Notes: generated by a model from the sequence alone, not told the origin. DNA of 64,000 nt from Amycolatopsis sp. CA-230715 (GCF_018736145.1 NZ_CP059997.1:2355501-2419500), one strand, 5' to 3'. Positions 16,283-25,264 are shown, numbered from the stretch's first letter. Program-made: numbers and translations.

Positions 16283-17628
16283 CAGACGAGGGTGACCTTG
16301 CAGAACGCGGACGGCTGGATCACGCCGAACGCGGCGCGCAGCTCGGCGAGGATCGCGACCAGGTTTCGGATGAAGAAGTCCGCGTGGCTGTCGGTCACCG
16401 TCAACGAAGCCTGCTGGCGATCCCACAGGATCGCCTTGCGGAAATCGCCCACCCACGCGGTTCCCGGGGTGGCGGCTTCGGACTCGATGACCGGCAGGCC
16501 CCACAGCGGTTGCGTGCCGTTCGCCCCGGCCGGGCCGCCGAAATAGAACCGGCCCTGCATGTCGGAGATCTCGTCCAGGGTCTCCAGGTCGTTCGGGTGG
16601 ATCACGACCCCGTTGGCGACCGAACGCCCGACCGTGCGCACCTTGGTCTTGGCGCGGCGCACCGCCAGGAGCTTCCCGAAACCTGCGGGCTTTCCGGCGG
16701 GGTCGGGGACGGCGGCCTGGGTCTGGGTTCCGGACACAGTGGCCAGACCTTCGAAGTTCTCGCCGGTGCCATCGCCCGCGATCATCTGGTCTTCGAGTTC
16801 TTCCTCAAGACCGACCTCGAGGAAGTTATCGATGAGGGTACGCACCTGCGCGGCGTCCGACAGCGCCCGCTTCGTCACGGGCATCCAATGCGCGATGGTG
16901 CGCACGGGCGTGGACACCCGCACCGTAGAGAACCCGGACTCCGGCTTCACACCAGCCTGCACGGGAGTGACCTCGGGGTCGCCCGAGCCCACAGCCGCCG
17001 CCGTGGTGGCCTCGGGAACGGGAGCGGCTGCGTTGTGCCACCCGGTAATGCGGGCGTACTCGATCTGGTCCGAGGTCGTGGTGCCGCCGGTGACGAGCTG
17101 GCGCAGGGTCAGCGGCCGGAAGAACCGGTCGGGTCCGACCAAGACACCCCGGTAGTCCTCCGTGCGGAACGCCCCGCCCGAGGTCGGCGAGAGACCGGTG
17201 ACCAAGTCCTTGTACCCGACCGGGCGGGACTGGACCCGCATGTCCTTGGCGAACTGTCCATTCGGGGCGGACAGCAGCAGGTCCTTGTACTGCTCGGAGG
17301 TGATGAACGTTTCGCCGACGCTGGCGCGGGTGCTGGCCTTGTAACCCTCGCGGTCGGCTTGCTCCCGCCGGCCTTTCGCCTCGGCCTCGGCGTCAACCAG
17401 GCCCACGGCGTCGCCGAGGTCCTGAATGGCCGCTCGCACCGAGCTGTCCGCTTTGGCCGCGTCCAGGGCCTTCTTCGTTTCCTGGGCCTTGGCCATGGCT
17501 TCGGTGACCGCGGACCGCTCGTCGTCGGTGAAGTCGCGGCCCTCGTCGTCGGCCTTGGCGGCGATGGTCTTGGCGTCGTTCAGGTGCTTCTTCAGCTCAT
17601 CGGCGAGCTGGGTGATCTTGTCGCTCAA
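16282..17628 (-). CDS. Major capsid protein, HK97 family
   Basis: A 448-residue protein. Residues 1 to about 110 are a charged coiled coil (delta-domain scaffold) that the protease should remove. Next comes the HK97 fold: SPTSGGAFRTEDYRGVLVGP, FFRPLTLRQLVTGGTTTSDQ, the spine-helix region (LIDNFLEVGLEEELEDQMIA), GDGTGENFEGL, and the closing strand region VIESEAATPGTAWVGDFRKA. These are standard marks of HK97-type capsids. The capsid gene is preceded by protease and portal genes, as expected. Confidence 0.95.
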   Translation of the reverse strand: MSDKITQLADELKKHLNDAKTIAAKADDEGRDFTDDERSAVTEAMAKAQETKKALDAAKADSSVRAAIQDLGDAVGLVDAEAEAKGRREQADREGYKASTRASVGETFITSEQYKDLLLSAPNGQFAKDMRVQSRPVGYKDLVTGLSPTSGGAFRTEDYRGVLVGPDRFFRPLTLRQLVTGGTTTSDQIEYARITGWHNAAAPVPEATTAAAVGSGDPEVTPVQAGVKPESGFSTVRVSTPVRTIAHWMPVTKRALSDAAQVRTLIDNFLEVGLEEELEDQMIAGDGTGENFEGLATVSGTQTQAAVPDPAGKPAGFGKLLAVRRAKTKVRTVGRSVANGVVIHPNDLETLDEISDMQGRFYFGGPAGANGTQPLWGLPVIESEAATPGTAWVGDFRKAILWDRQQASLTVTDSHADFFIRNLVAILAELRAAFGVIQPSAFCKVTLV

Positions 17629-17776
17629 GGGGATTCCTCAGTTCGTGCGCACGCGCAGACGAAGTGAGGCGGTTCCCTCGCCGGGCGAGCTGGCCACCGC
17701 CGAAGGCGGGGTGCGCGCGGGGCCGGGCTTGGCCTTGGTACGTCGGGCTGTTCGGATGGATTGACGTGGTGAGCGG

Positions 17777-18577
17777 CTACGACTCGGCGTCCAGCAGGGC
17801 CAGCGTCGCCCGCAGCAGAGCGGAGCTGGCGGCTTTGGACGGTGCGTCGACCGGCGGCGCGGGCAGGTCGCCCGCGGGACCGGTGGACTTGTCCTCGTCT
17901 CCGCTGTCCAGGCTGGACAGCACGGTCTCGATGGCTTCGGCGCCCTCGGCGATCTTGCCCAGGGCATCGCGCAGCGAGGTCTCGTTCTTCGCCGACAGCG
18001 TCCGCCCCGCCTTCGCGGACGGCGCGGCAGGCTCGGCTTCGGCGCGGTGGGCCGGAGTGTCCGTCGTGGCCGGAGCCTTCACGGTCAGCAGCTCCGTGTC
18101 CTGGTTCGCGCCGATCAGTGTGGGGCCGACCTCGTACAGCTTGAGCTTGCGCAGCTCGTAGTAGCCCTCATCGCCGTCCTCGCCGTCCTTCTCCTCGATC
18201 CAGCCGCCTTCTTGCACGTCGTAGGCGAAGCTGAATTGCCGGACGCGACGCCCTTTGAGCAGGCGGTAGACCTTGCTCGCTTTGGGCTCGTCGAGGTCGA
18301 TGCGAGCGCGGACCCACAACCCGTCCTCGCGTTCCTCGGCGTCCTCGACGTAGCCGATGTGGTACTCGGGGTCGTGGGACATGTGCGACCACAGCACGGG
18401 AATCGGGTCACCGGAGGACTTCCACTCGTCCAGGGTGTCGGCGAACGCGCCGGGCAGGATCTTGTCCCCGACGGAGTCCACGTTGTAGGCGGCCACAATG
18501 GCCTCGAACACCCCGTCCTCGGTGCCGTCCTGTTCCCCGGCCGCCTTGATCCGGACCGGGCACGTCTTCCTCTTCAT
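17777..18577 (-). CDS. HK97-family prohead protease
   Basis: 266 residues from the ATG that overlaps the portal stop (ATGA). VFEAIVAAYNVDSVGDKILP, PVLWSHMSHDPEYHIGYV and VRQFSFAYDVQEGG are the strands of the U35 serine protease fold, with the catalytic His in LWSHM and Ser in FSFAYD. The last 80 residues are acidic and low in complexity, a possible scaffold tail. It would cleave the capsid delta domain and itself during maturation. Confidence 0.92.
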   Translation of the reverse strand: MKRKTCPVRIKAAGEQDGTEDGVFEAIVAAYNVDSVGDKILPGAFADTLDEWKSSGDPIPVLWSHMSHDPEYHIGYVEDAEEREDGLWVRARIDLDEPKASKVYRLLKGRRVRQFSFAYDVQEGGWIEEKDGEDGDEGYYELRKLKLYEVGPTLIGANQDTELLTVKAPATTDTPAHRAEAEPAAPSAKAGRTLSAKNETSLRDALGKIAEGAEAIETVLSSLDSGDEDKSTGPAGDLPAPPVDAPSKAASSALLRATLALLDAES

Positions 18578-19839
18578 TCCGCGACGCCCTCCAGGAGTCT
18601 CATGGCGGTGGCCAGCACGGTCTTCGGTTCCGGGGCGCTGTCGGTCGGCGAGGCTTGCCCGCCGGTCAGGACGTTGAGCGGGGTGACCAGCTCGTCGCCG
18701 CCGTCGAGCTGCGGCAGATTCACCCGGGCTCGGGCTTCGTTGCGGGTCATCCACGGGGCGCCGGTCGCTGTCTGGAGCTGCGCGGCCTGTTCCTCGAAGG
18801 ACCCGCGCAGCTTCTCGGCCAGGTTGAATTCGAGGTAGATGTCCTGGGAGTCCTCGAAGTCACCGAGCAACTGGAGGTGCAGTTCCTCGGTCATCATGGT
18901 CAGCCACGGCCCGAGCGTGTCCTGATACAGGTTCTTGTGCTGCTCTTGGATGTTGGAAAACGTCGCGTGGTCCAGGATTCCGACCATCGGCAGCGGAATG
19001 TGGTAGGCGGCGGCGACTTCTTCCCGGGTGAGCTTGCGCGCTTCGATGTACTGGGCGGCTTCGGGCGTCACGGACGCGGGCACGAAGTCCATTCCGTCTT
19101 CCAGGATCGGGGTTCCGCCGGCCTTCGCCCCGGTGCCCGTGTATTGGGCCTGCCACGAGCGGCGAAACCGGTCCCGCGCGGCCTCGCCCCACTCCGGCGC
19201 TTCCAGCGGGCGTTTGAGGTAGCCCATGAGCCGGGCGCCGTTGCGCCACAACTGCTCGCGGTACTGCCCGGCCTGGTATTCCTCTGACAGGGTGCGGCGC
19301 AGCGTCTCCATCGGCGAGCAGCCCCACCGCCCGTCTTCCGGGTTGTATCCCCGGAAGTGGATCACTTGTTCGGCGGGGAGGTCGCGGTAGCCGGTGGTGC
19401 CCCGGTATCGGTAGGTCTCCACGGTGAACTGGTTCGCCGAGATCGGGGTGACATAGCGCGGGTCGAGCCGCACGAGGCCGAGCGTGTCCACTTTGGCCAG
19501 GACCGCGTTGTCGTAGATCGCCAGGTCCGACACGAGGGCTTCGATAAGCCGGTACCGGGTGGTAAACCCGTTCGGTTTGGACAGCAGCTCCCCGACCGGA
19601 TGGTCAGTGATCCGCACTCGGTCCACATCGGACATACGCCGGTACACGTGGATGCCGAGCTGCGCGATATTGCGCGCTAGGAACGAGACCACCGTGCGCA
19701 CCTGCGGCTGCGTACGCCAGATCGTGGCGTAGTCCTGCGCGAGTCCGTCGGCGAGCATGATGGACCCGCCCACGGGAATGGTCGCGGTCTGGTACTGGTG
19801 CACCGATTCCAGGACCCCTTGCGAGACCACGAAAGGCAC
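18574..19839 (-). CDS. Portal protein, HK97 family
   Basis: 421 residues, the usual size. Diagnostic segments: FLARNIAQLGIHVYRR, HPVGELLSKPNGFTTRYRLI, AEQVIHFRGYNPEDGRWGCS, ARKLTREEVAAAYHIPLPMV, DHATFSNIQEQHKNLYQDTL and MTRNEARARVNLPQLDGGDE. It forms the dodecameric ring for DNA passage. It is coupled to the protease gene and preceded by terminase, the standard order. Confidence 0.95.
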   Translation of the reverse strand: MPFVVSQGVLESVHQYQTATIPVGGSIMLADGLAQDYATIWRTQPQVRTVVSFLARNIAQLGIHVYRRMSDVDRVRITDHPVGELLSKPNGFTTRYRLIEALVSDLAIYDNAVLAKVDTLGLVRLDPRYVTPISANQFTVETYRYRGTTGYRDLPAEQVIHFRGYNPEDGRWGCSPMETLRRTLSEEYQAGQYREQLWRNGARLMGYLKRPLEAPEWGEAARDRFRRSWQAQYTGTGAKAGGTPILEDGMDFVPASVTPEAAQYIEARKLTREEVAAAYHIPLPMVGILDHATFSNIQEQHKNLYQDTLGPWLTMMTEELHLQLLGDFEDSQDIYLEFNLAEKLRGSFEEQAAQLQTATGAPWMTRNEARARVNLPQLDGGDELVTPLNVLTGGQASPTDSAPEPKTVLATAMRLLEGVAE

Positions 19840-20126
19840 TAGCCCGCCCCCACGATCTGGACCCAGTTGATCCGGTCGCGCTCGATCACCACGTCACCGT
19901 CCATGCCCACGGCCTCGCGGCCGGGCTGGACCAGCTCGGCCGAACGCACCACCAGCAGGCGGCGATGTCGGCGCCACAGAATGCCGGTGATGGCCTGGTC
20001 ATCGACCAGGCACACCACGACCCGGCGGCGCGCGGCGATCGTGCGGCCCCGGTACTCCTCGACCACATGCCACACCACGGAGACGACGAGCAGGACCACG
20101 GCCACGGTCAGGATGGCGACGTTCAA
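19839..20126 (-). CDS. Small membrane protein between terminase and portal
   Basis: 95 residues with one N-terminal membrane helix (NVAILTVAVVLLVVSVVW) followed by a beta-rich soluble part (RVVVCLVDDQAITGILWRRH, DGDVVIERDRINWVQI). A gene like this lies between terminase and portal in several actinophages. Function not known. Its stop overlaps the portal start by one base. Confidence 0.65.
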   Translation of the reverse strand: MNVAILTVAVVLLVVSVVWHVVEEYRGRTIAARRRVVVCLVDDQAITGILWRRHRRLLVVRSAELVQPGREAVGMDGDVVIERDRINWVQIVGAG

Positions 20127-20141
20127 CGGCCCGCCCCCTGG

Positions 20142-21884
20142 TCACACGATTTCGAGGTCGTTGTCGTCGTAGGCCGATCGGCGTGGCGGGGTGTGGTGGA
20201 CCGCGCGGTCGAGCGCCATGATCAGCGCCACCACGCCGTCGATTTTGTCGCCGGAGTTGCGTTTGGACGGCTTCACGTTCCCGGCCGCGTCCATCTCGAC
20301 CGCCAGGTTGTCGACCTGCCAGCGGATCGCCGGGTTCCCGCCGTGCCGCAGACGCGGCAGTTCGGCCGTGCCCTCCAACGCCAGGCGTTGAAGTTCCTTG
20401 GTCGGCGAGGACATGGACCCGAAGCCCTGGCGCATCTTCACCAGCGGCGCGCCGTCGCCGAGCAGGTCCGAGACGAGCTGGCTGGAGTTCCACGGGTCGT
20501 AGGCGATCTCCCGGACCGCGAACTTCTCGCGGTCGGCGTTGATCTGGCTGTGGATGTAGTCGTAGTCGGCGACATCGCCCGGGGTCACGTGCAGCAAGCC
20601 GCGCTCGACCCACACCGCAGCCTGGCCAGCGGTGCGCTTGTCGATGGCGTCGAGCGCGCCTTCCGGGCACCACAGCCGCCACAACAGGTCGTGCCCACCC
20701 TGGCCGTCGGGGAACACCCACGCCAGCGCGCATAGGTCGCTCGTGGACGCGAGGTCGAGCCCGCCGTAAGCCACCCGTCCGGCGAGCCGCCGTTCGTCCA
20801 CGATGGACGCGTTGCGATCCCACGCCTCCAGATCGAGGTACCGGGTCTGCTGCCGGGTACGGATTCCCAGGTGCAGGCGCAGGAACTTCGCCAGGTCCGC
20901 CGGAGAGTTGCGTGCCTCCTTGGCCGCGTTCTCCAGGTACGCCTTCGACGGCGACACCCCGTATCCCGGGTTCGCGCGCTTCCAGGTGGCCTCGGCGAAC
21001 GGGTCGTCCTCGCGGTCAGCGGCCCACACCACCCCATACATCGAGGTGTCCCGCGTCGCCCCGCGCGCGAGCTGCTCGACGTAGTGACGGCGCCGGGCGT
21101 AGATCGTCGCGGTCCGGCCGTCGTCGGCCGTGGTGATCGTGAACACCAGCGGCTGCGTGCGGGACCCGGTACCGGTCTCCACGGCTTCCACGAGGTCCGG
21201 GGTCTTGTGGACGTGCAGTTCGTCGATGATCGCGCCCGCGACGTTCGCGCCGTGGAGCACATCGGCCAATCTGGACACGACCGCGAAGTACGAGCCCGAG
21301 GGCTGGTGAATGATCCGGTGCTGCAACGCCTTCACGTACGGCGAGAGCGCCGGGGACTTCTCGGCGAGCTGCTTAACCGGATCGAAGCAGTACCGCGCCT
21401 GATCCCGGCCCGAAGCGACGGCGTACACCTGCGCGCCCTGCTCGTGGTCGGCACAGGTGAGGTAGGTGGCGAACCCTCCGGCCAAGGTGGTCTTGCCGTT
21501 TTTCCTCGGCACGTCAACGTAAACGCGGCGGGTGACGCGGACCCACTCGCCGTCTTCGTTGCGGTACACCCATCCGAAGACCGGCGCGAGGATGTAGGCG
21601 ATCTGCCACGGGTCCGGCGCGAGTGGCTTACCGGCCCACTTCCCTTGCGTGTGGCGCAGCCGGGCGAACACGTCGAGCACGCGGTCCACCCGGGCCGGGT
21701 CGAACCGCGCGCCCCGGCGGGCGCCGCCTTCGGGGGTCTTGATCGCGGGCGGGCAGTCCGGCAGCGGGATGCCCCGCGAGTGCAGGTACCACCCGACCTC
21801 CGGCGAGATGTTCAGGCGTTCGAGCGTGGCTCGGCTCGGCGGTCGTTTAGCCGGTGCCCGCGAACGGGTTGGCTTCGTCGCCAC
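20142..21884 (-). CDS. Terminase large subunit
   Basis: 580 residues from the GTG at 21884, with AAGGA upstream; an in-frame TTG at 21908 gives 8 more. Packaging ATPase and nuclease. Walker A-type VPRKNGKTT is at about residues 125-133, Walker B AGAIIDELH with Asp221/Glu222. The C-terminal RNase H-like nuclease acidic residues are YGGLDLASTSDL and REIAYDPWNSSQLVSDL; the final nuclease Asp is in SGDKIDGVVALIMALDRAV. It is of the type in phages that also carry a P27-like small terminase. The 5' end overlaps the small subunit gene by about 38 bp. Confidence 0.93.
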   Translation of the reverse strand: MATKPTRSRAPAKRPPSRATLERLNISPEVGWYLHSRGIPLPDCPPAIKTPEGGARRGARFDPARVDRVLDVFARLRHTQGKWAGKPLAPDPWQIAYILAPVFGWVYRNEDGEWVRVTRRVYVDVPRKNGKTTLAGGFATYLTCADHEQGAQVYAVASGRDQARYCFDPVKQLAEKSPALSPYVKALQHRIIHQPSGSYFAVVSRLADVLHGANVAGAIIDELHVHKTPDLVEAVETGTGSRTQPLVFTITTADDGRTATIYARRRHYVEQLARGATRDTSMYGVVWAADREDDPFAEATWKRANPGYGVSPSKAYLENAAKEARNSPADLAKFLRLHLGIRTRQQTRYLDLEAWDRNASIVDERRLAGRVAYGGLDLASTSDLCALAWVFPDGQGGHDLLWRLWCPEGALDAIDKRTAGQAAVWVERGLLHVTPGDVADYDYIHSQINADREKFAVREIAYDPWNSSQLVSDLLGDGAPLVKMRQGFGSMSSPTKELQRLALEGTAELPRLRHGGNPAIRWQVDNLAVEMDAAGNVKPSKRNSGDKIDGVVALIMALDRAVHHTPPRRSAYDDNDLEIV

Positions 21885-22314
21885 GGCCAGCCCCGTCCTT
21901 CTGCTCAATCCGGGTCCGGGCCGACGGGGTGAGGCCGAACTCCTGCGCGAACGCGCGGATCACGTGCGCGCTGTCGCGCTGGATGACCAGGGCCGGGTTC
22001 CGCACGTAGCCACCGTGCAGTCCTTTCTGGATCACCCCGGTCTTGGCGACGACCGCGGAGGCGCGGCGGTGCGCGACCACGGCTTCGCAGTAGCACATCA
22101 GCGTGTCCCGGTCGCAGGCGTGCGCGATGCCCATCGCCTCCAGCTCGGAGACCGTGTAGTCCCAGATCTCCCGCACGGCATCGGCCACATCGTCCGGACA
22201 CTCCGGCCGCCCGCCGCGCGGGATCGGCTCGTGGTGGTTGTACCGCTCGGTGTGCGGGTCGCCTTCGATGATGCGCAGCGCGGTCGGCTTGGGCGGTACG
22301 CCTCGGCGTCCCAT
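21847..22314 (-). CDS. Terminase small subunit, P27 family
   Basis: 155 residues: GRRGVPPKPTALRIIEGDP at the N-terminus, IWDYTVSELEAMGIAHACDR, and NPALVIQRDSAHVIRAFAQE then FGLTPSARTRI at the C-terminus. This is the classic P27-family pattern. It recognises phage DNA for packaging. The gene starts 1 bp after folE stops, so the modification genes and packaging genes form one transcriptional chain. Confidence 0.9.
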   Translation of the reverse strand: MGRRGVPPKPTALRIIEGDPHTERYNHHEPIPRGGRPECPDDVADAVREIWDYTVSELEAMGIAHACDRDTLMCYCEAVVAHRRASAVVAKTGVIQKGLHGGYVRNPALVIQRDSAHVIRAFAQEFGLTPSARTRIEQKDGAGRGDEANPFAGTG

Positions 22315-22315
22315 G

Positions 22316-22879
22316 TCAGCCTCCCTGGTGCACGGCCATCAGGTGCGCCCGCAACTCGGGCTCTGTCGCGAAGCGACCGGTCACCGACGTAGTGAGCATC
22401 GCGGCGCCGGGCTTGCGGACCCCGCGCTGGGTCATGCATCCGTGCTCGGCCCGCACCAGGCACGCCGAGCCCTCGGTCTTGAGGTAGGTGTCCAGGGCGT
22501 CGGTGACCTGGTAGGTCAGCTGCTCCTGCACCTGGAGCCGGTGCGCGAAAATGTCGAGCAGGCGCGGAAGTTTCGACAGCCCGACCACCGGTGCCCCTGC
22601 GACCGGCAGGTAGGCGATGGTCGCGGTGCCGGTGAAGGGCATGAGGTGGTGCGCGCAGCAGCTCGTGAACGGCACCCCGGTCACGGCGATCATGCCGTCC
22701 GAGCGTTCGACGGGGAACGTCCGTTCCAGCACGGCGGCCGGGTCCTGGTCGTACCCGGCGGTCAGCTCGGCCCACGCTCGGACCACCCGCTCGGGGGTGT
22801 CGGCAAGGTTCGGGTCGTCGGGGTCGAGCCCGCGGTGCGTCAGCCAGGATCGAATCCCGGCAGCGAGGTCGGTGGTCAT
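22316..22879 (-). CDS. folE: GTP cyclohydrolase I
   Basis: 187 residues, starting at the ATG that overlaps the queE stop. It converts GTP to dihydroneopterin triphosphate, the first step to 7-deazaguanine. The zinc ligands are present: CCAHHLMPF supplies Cys and His, and EHGCMTQRGV the second Cys. PVVGLSKLPRLLDIFAHRLQ and the catalytic QEQLTYQVTDAL stretch are intact. It follows queE and precedes the small terminase. A host copy for folate must exist elsewhere; this one is phage-borne. Confidence 0.92.
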   Translation of the reverse strand: MTTDLAAGIRSWLTHRGLDPDDPNLADTPERVVRAWAELTAGYDQDPAAVLERTFPVERSDGMIAVTGVPFTSCCAHHLMPFTGTATIAYLPVAGAPVVGLSKLPRLLDIFAHRLQVQEQLTYQVTDALDTYLKTEGSACLVRAEHGCMTQRGVRKPGAAMLTTSVTGRFATEPELRAHLMAVHQGG

Positions 22880-23607
22880 CGGCGCCTTTCGTTGCCCCAG
22901 GCCAGCACATGCAGCCGGGTGCCGAGGTTGAAGCCCCGCTTGATCACGTGGTCCGCGAGGAGCTTGGTGTGGATCAGGACGGTCTTGGCGGTGGTGCCCT
23001 CGGGCGAGATCCACACCGGCCCGACCAGTTCGTAGCGGTCGACCAGCTCGGCGGCTTCGTCCACATCAGCTGGTGTGGCGCACACGAACTTCCAGGCCAC
23101 TCGCGCGGAGTCGGAGAACCGTTCCAGCACCTCGGGCCTGATCCGCCGGTGTTCAGGGTCGCCGGAGTGCTTGAGCTTCGGCGAGACGTTGTACCGCAGC
23201 GCGAACGGCTCGTAGTGAAGCGTCGCTCCGGCCGGTGCGATCGTGCCGTTGGTCTCGATCTCGATTTCCGCAGACCGGGCGAGCTTGCGCAGCAGTTCCT
23301 TCCACGCGGGCTGGTGCTGGTGCAGCAGCGGCTCGCCACCGGAAATCACCACGAGCCCGGGATCGCCGACGAGCGCGCGGTCCACAATGTCCTGCACCGG
23401 TCGGCGTGCCAGCTCGGTGCGCAGGTCGAAGCGGGAACCGTCCCACGTATAGGGGGTGTCGCACCACGAGCACGAGAGGTTGCATGCCCCGAGGCGGATG
23501 AAGCTCGCGCGTCTGCCGGCGGAAGGCCCCTCGCCCTGGAGCGTGGGACCGAACACCTCGCTGGTGACGAGCGTGTCCGATGTGGCTGGAGACGTCGTGC
23601 TGGTCAC
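22876..23607 (-). CDS. queE: 7-carboxy-7-deazaguanine synthase, radical SAM
   Basis: 243 residues from the GTG that overlaps the queD stop (GTGA). The enzyme rearranges 6-carboxytetrahydropterin to 7-carboxy-7-deazaguanine (CDG). The radical-SAM cluster motif is CNLSCSWCDTPYTWDG (C-x3-C-x2-C). FGPTLQGEGPSAGRRASFIR at the start, the ISGGEPLL glycine motif and IEIETNGTIAP follow in the usual order. The length fits short QueE proteins. Confidence 0.93.
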   Translation of the reverse strand: MTSTTSPATSDTLVTSEVFGPTLQGEGPSAGRRASFIRLGACNLSCSWCDTPYTWDGSRFDLRTELARRPVQDIVDRALVGDPGLVVISGGEPLLHQHQPAWKELLRKLARSAEIEIETNGTIAPAGATLHYEPFALRYNVSPKLKHSGDPEHRRIRPEVLERFSDSARVAWKFVCATPADVDEAAELVDRYELVGPVWISPEGTTAKTVLIHTKLLADHVIKRGFNLGTRLHVLAWGNERRR

Positions 23608-24032
23608 GCACACCACCCGGCCCGGTTCACGTGCGTCTCGCGGACCTCGACCCGAGTCACCCGCGCGCTGTAGGCGTGATCCACAGTGGCCAGCAGCTCG
23701 TCCGCGACCTCGGCCAGGTGGGCGGCGACGTTTTCCACGGTCGGCCAGCCGATCAGTTCGTAGACCTTGCAGTCCTGGGCGCGCAGCAGCGGGACCAGCG
23801 GGTCGTCCGTGCCGAGCAGGACACCGTGGTCGAAGTGCTCGTCGATCCAGCCGCGCAGTACTTTCTTGAACGGGCCGAACTCCACGACGATCCCGGCCGC
23901 GTCCGGGGCCAGCGCGGTCACCGTCACCTCGGCCCACCAGGAATGCCCGTGCAACGAGACGCACTTGCCCGGCAGGTGCGGCAACCGGTGCGCCGACTCG
24001 AAGTTGTGGCTGATGGTGACGGTACTGGCCAT
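23604..24032 (-). CDS. queD: 6-carboxytetrahydropterin synthase
   Basis: 142 residues. Converts dihydroneopterin triphosphate to 6-carboxy-tetrahydropterin. The zinc histidines are in ESAHRLP and LHGHSWW, and the catalytic Cys in GKCVSLHGH is present, four residues before the HGH. IVVEFGPFKKVLRGWIDEHF and the substrate Glu of VEVRETHV complete the T-fold signature. The start abuts the stop of the QueD-like gene upstream. Confidence 0.93.
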   Translation of the reverse strand: MASTVTISHNFESAHRLPHLPGKCVSLHGHSWWAEVTVTALAPDAAGIVVEFGPFKKVLRGWIDEHFDHGVLLGTDDPLVPLLRAQDCKVYELIGWPTVENVAAHLAEVADELLATVDHAYSARVTRVEVRETHVNRAGWCA

Positions 24033-24374
24033 TCAGGACACCTCCGTCAGACTCGCGCCGGACTCGCCGTCTTCGGACACCTCGACCTGCACAACGGCCA
24101 GGTGGTGAGCCTCGCGCAGGTGGGTCCAGACCTGGCGGGCCAGGTCTTCACAGCTCGAGGAACCGCACTCGCGGGCGCCCGGCCCCCACCACGCCCGGAT
24201 CAGGTCTTGCAGGTCGTGGAATTCCACGTCCCGGTCGTCGTGGGCGACGGCCACGTGCACGGTGATTGCGAACAGGTGCCGGTGCCGATCGGCCAGGTAG
24301 GACCGTGCCCCGGTCGCGCCGGGCCAGCGGTGGAACCCGGGAACGGTCGCGGTGGTCCACACGGTCACGGTCAT
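24033..24374 (-). CDS. QueD-like paralogue, possible CDG decarboxylase (DpdL-type)
   Basis: 113 residues. It aligns along its length with the neighbouring QueD: GFHRWPG with SAHRLPH, RHRHLFAITVHVAV with LHGHSWWAEVTVTA, DVEFHDLQDLI with VVEFGPFKKVL, SCEDLARQV with TVENVAAHL, and VQVEVSEDGE with TRVEVRETHV. The three zinc histidines and the Glu are kept, but the catalytic Cys four residues before HxH is not. Such a protein could not do the QueD reaction as known. Phage QueD paralogues (DpdL) are, to my recollection, proposed to decarboxylate CDG to 7-deazaguanine; this is my preferred guess. It is coupled to dpdA by an ATGA overlap. Confidence 0.6.
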   Translation of the reverse strand: MTVTVWTTATVPGFHRWPGATGARSYLADRHRHLFAITVHVAVAHDDRDVEFHDLQDLIRAWWGPGARECGSSSCEDLARQVWTHLREAHHLAVVQVEVSEDGESGASLTEVS

Positions 24375-25264
24375 GACGGGGCCAACTCCCCTTCGCGGTC
24401 GTGGCGCGGCGGGTGCGGCACGTCGCCGAGCTGCACGTGAGCCGCTTGCAGCGCGCCCCACGTCATTCCGGTGTGTTCCAGGACATCGGCGTAGGTCTGG
24501 CACGCCTCGTCGCGGTGCGCCCCGACCCCGTAGAGGAAGCGGTGGCCGAGTTCCCCGAGCCTGCGCAGCGCGGCCGACTCGGTACGCACCGCGGGGTAGC
24601 GCAAAGAGTTCAGCCAGGACGACGAGTCACAGGAGTCCGGCGGACACGGCAGGCACCATTCGCAGGCGGACAGCCCGAGCACGTGGACCCACAGGTGCGG
24701 GTACTGGCGGCGCCGTTCCCACATCGTGTGCAACAGCCGCACCCTGGTCGGGTGGTTGGCCTGCACGACGTTGCCGAAGCACAGCCGGTCGTACTGCCCG
24801 GCCAGCTCGTCGAAGTAGTCCCACCCGTCATTGAGCGGGTGATACACCGGTATCGGGTTCAGCCCGAGGTCGTGAAGCCGTTGCCGGGTGCGGATCTTGT
24901 TGTCCCGGCCGCCCTGGTCGAGTTCGATGTAGCCCCACAACCGGTCTTCGTACCGTGTGGCCAGTTCGACGTACCGGTCGAAAAGCCGGTCGAACCCGGT
25001 GATTTCGTCCGGGGGCAGCGACAGCGCCTCGTCCATCGTGCAGCCGGTCGCGCGCTTGTGCTCGTTGGTCAGGTTGAAAATCCCGGAGTCCAGCAGGATC
25101 ACGTGCCCTTGGTCGAGCAACTTGACCATCCGGAGTTCCTGGCTGCGGTGGTGCAGATCGTTGACCGCGAGCAGCAGGTGACGCGGATAGGCCGAGGATT
25201 CCCCGGCCGCGAAGTAGATCGGGGTGTCGGCCCGGTCGAACATTCCGCCGGCAGTAGCGATCAC
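24371..25264 (-). CDS. dpdA: DpdA-like DNA 7-deazaguanine transglycosylase
   Basis: 297 residues, TIM-barrel-like, resembling the phage/Dpd relatives of tRNA-guanine transglycosylase. Motifs: HVILLDSGIFNL (catalytic-region Asp), LWGYIELDQGGRDN, GLNPIPVYHPLNDGWDYFDE, DRLCFGNVVQANHPTR, HVLGLSACEWCLPC and CDSSSWLNSLRY. The last resembles the SxDSSSW element of DpdA proteins; the four cysteines before it (CEWCLPCPPDSC) may bind zinc or a cluster. It should swap guanine in DNA for a deazaguanine base. It lies between the ParB-like and QueD-like genes, a linkage typical of phage deazaguanine loci. Confidence 0.78.
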   Translation of the reverse strand: MIATAGGMFDRADTPIYFAAGESSAYPRHLLLAVNDLHHRSQELRMVKLLDQGHVILLDSGIFNLTNEHKRATGCTMDEALSLPPDEITGFDRLFDRYVELATRYEDRLWGYIELDQGGRDNKIRTRQRLHDLGLNPIPVYHPLNDGWDYFDELAGQYDRLCFGNVVQANHPTRVRLLHTMWERRRQYPHLWVHVLGLSACEWCLPCPPDSCDSSSWLNSLRYPAVRTESAALRRLGELGHRFLYGVGAHRDEACQTYADVLEHTGMTWGALQAAHVQLGDVPHPPRHDREGELAPS

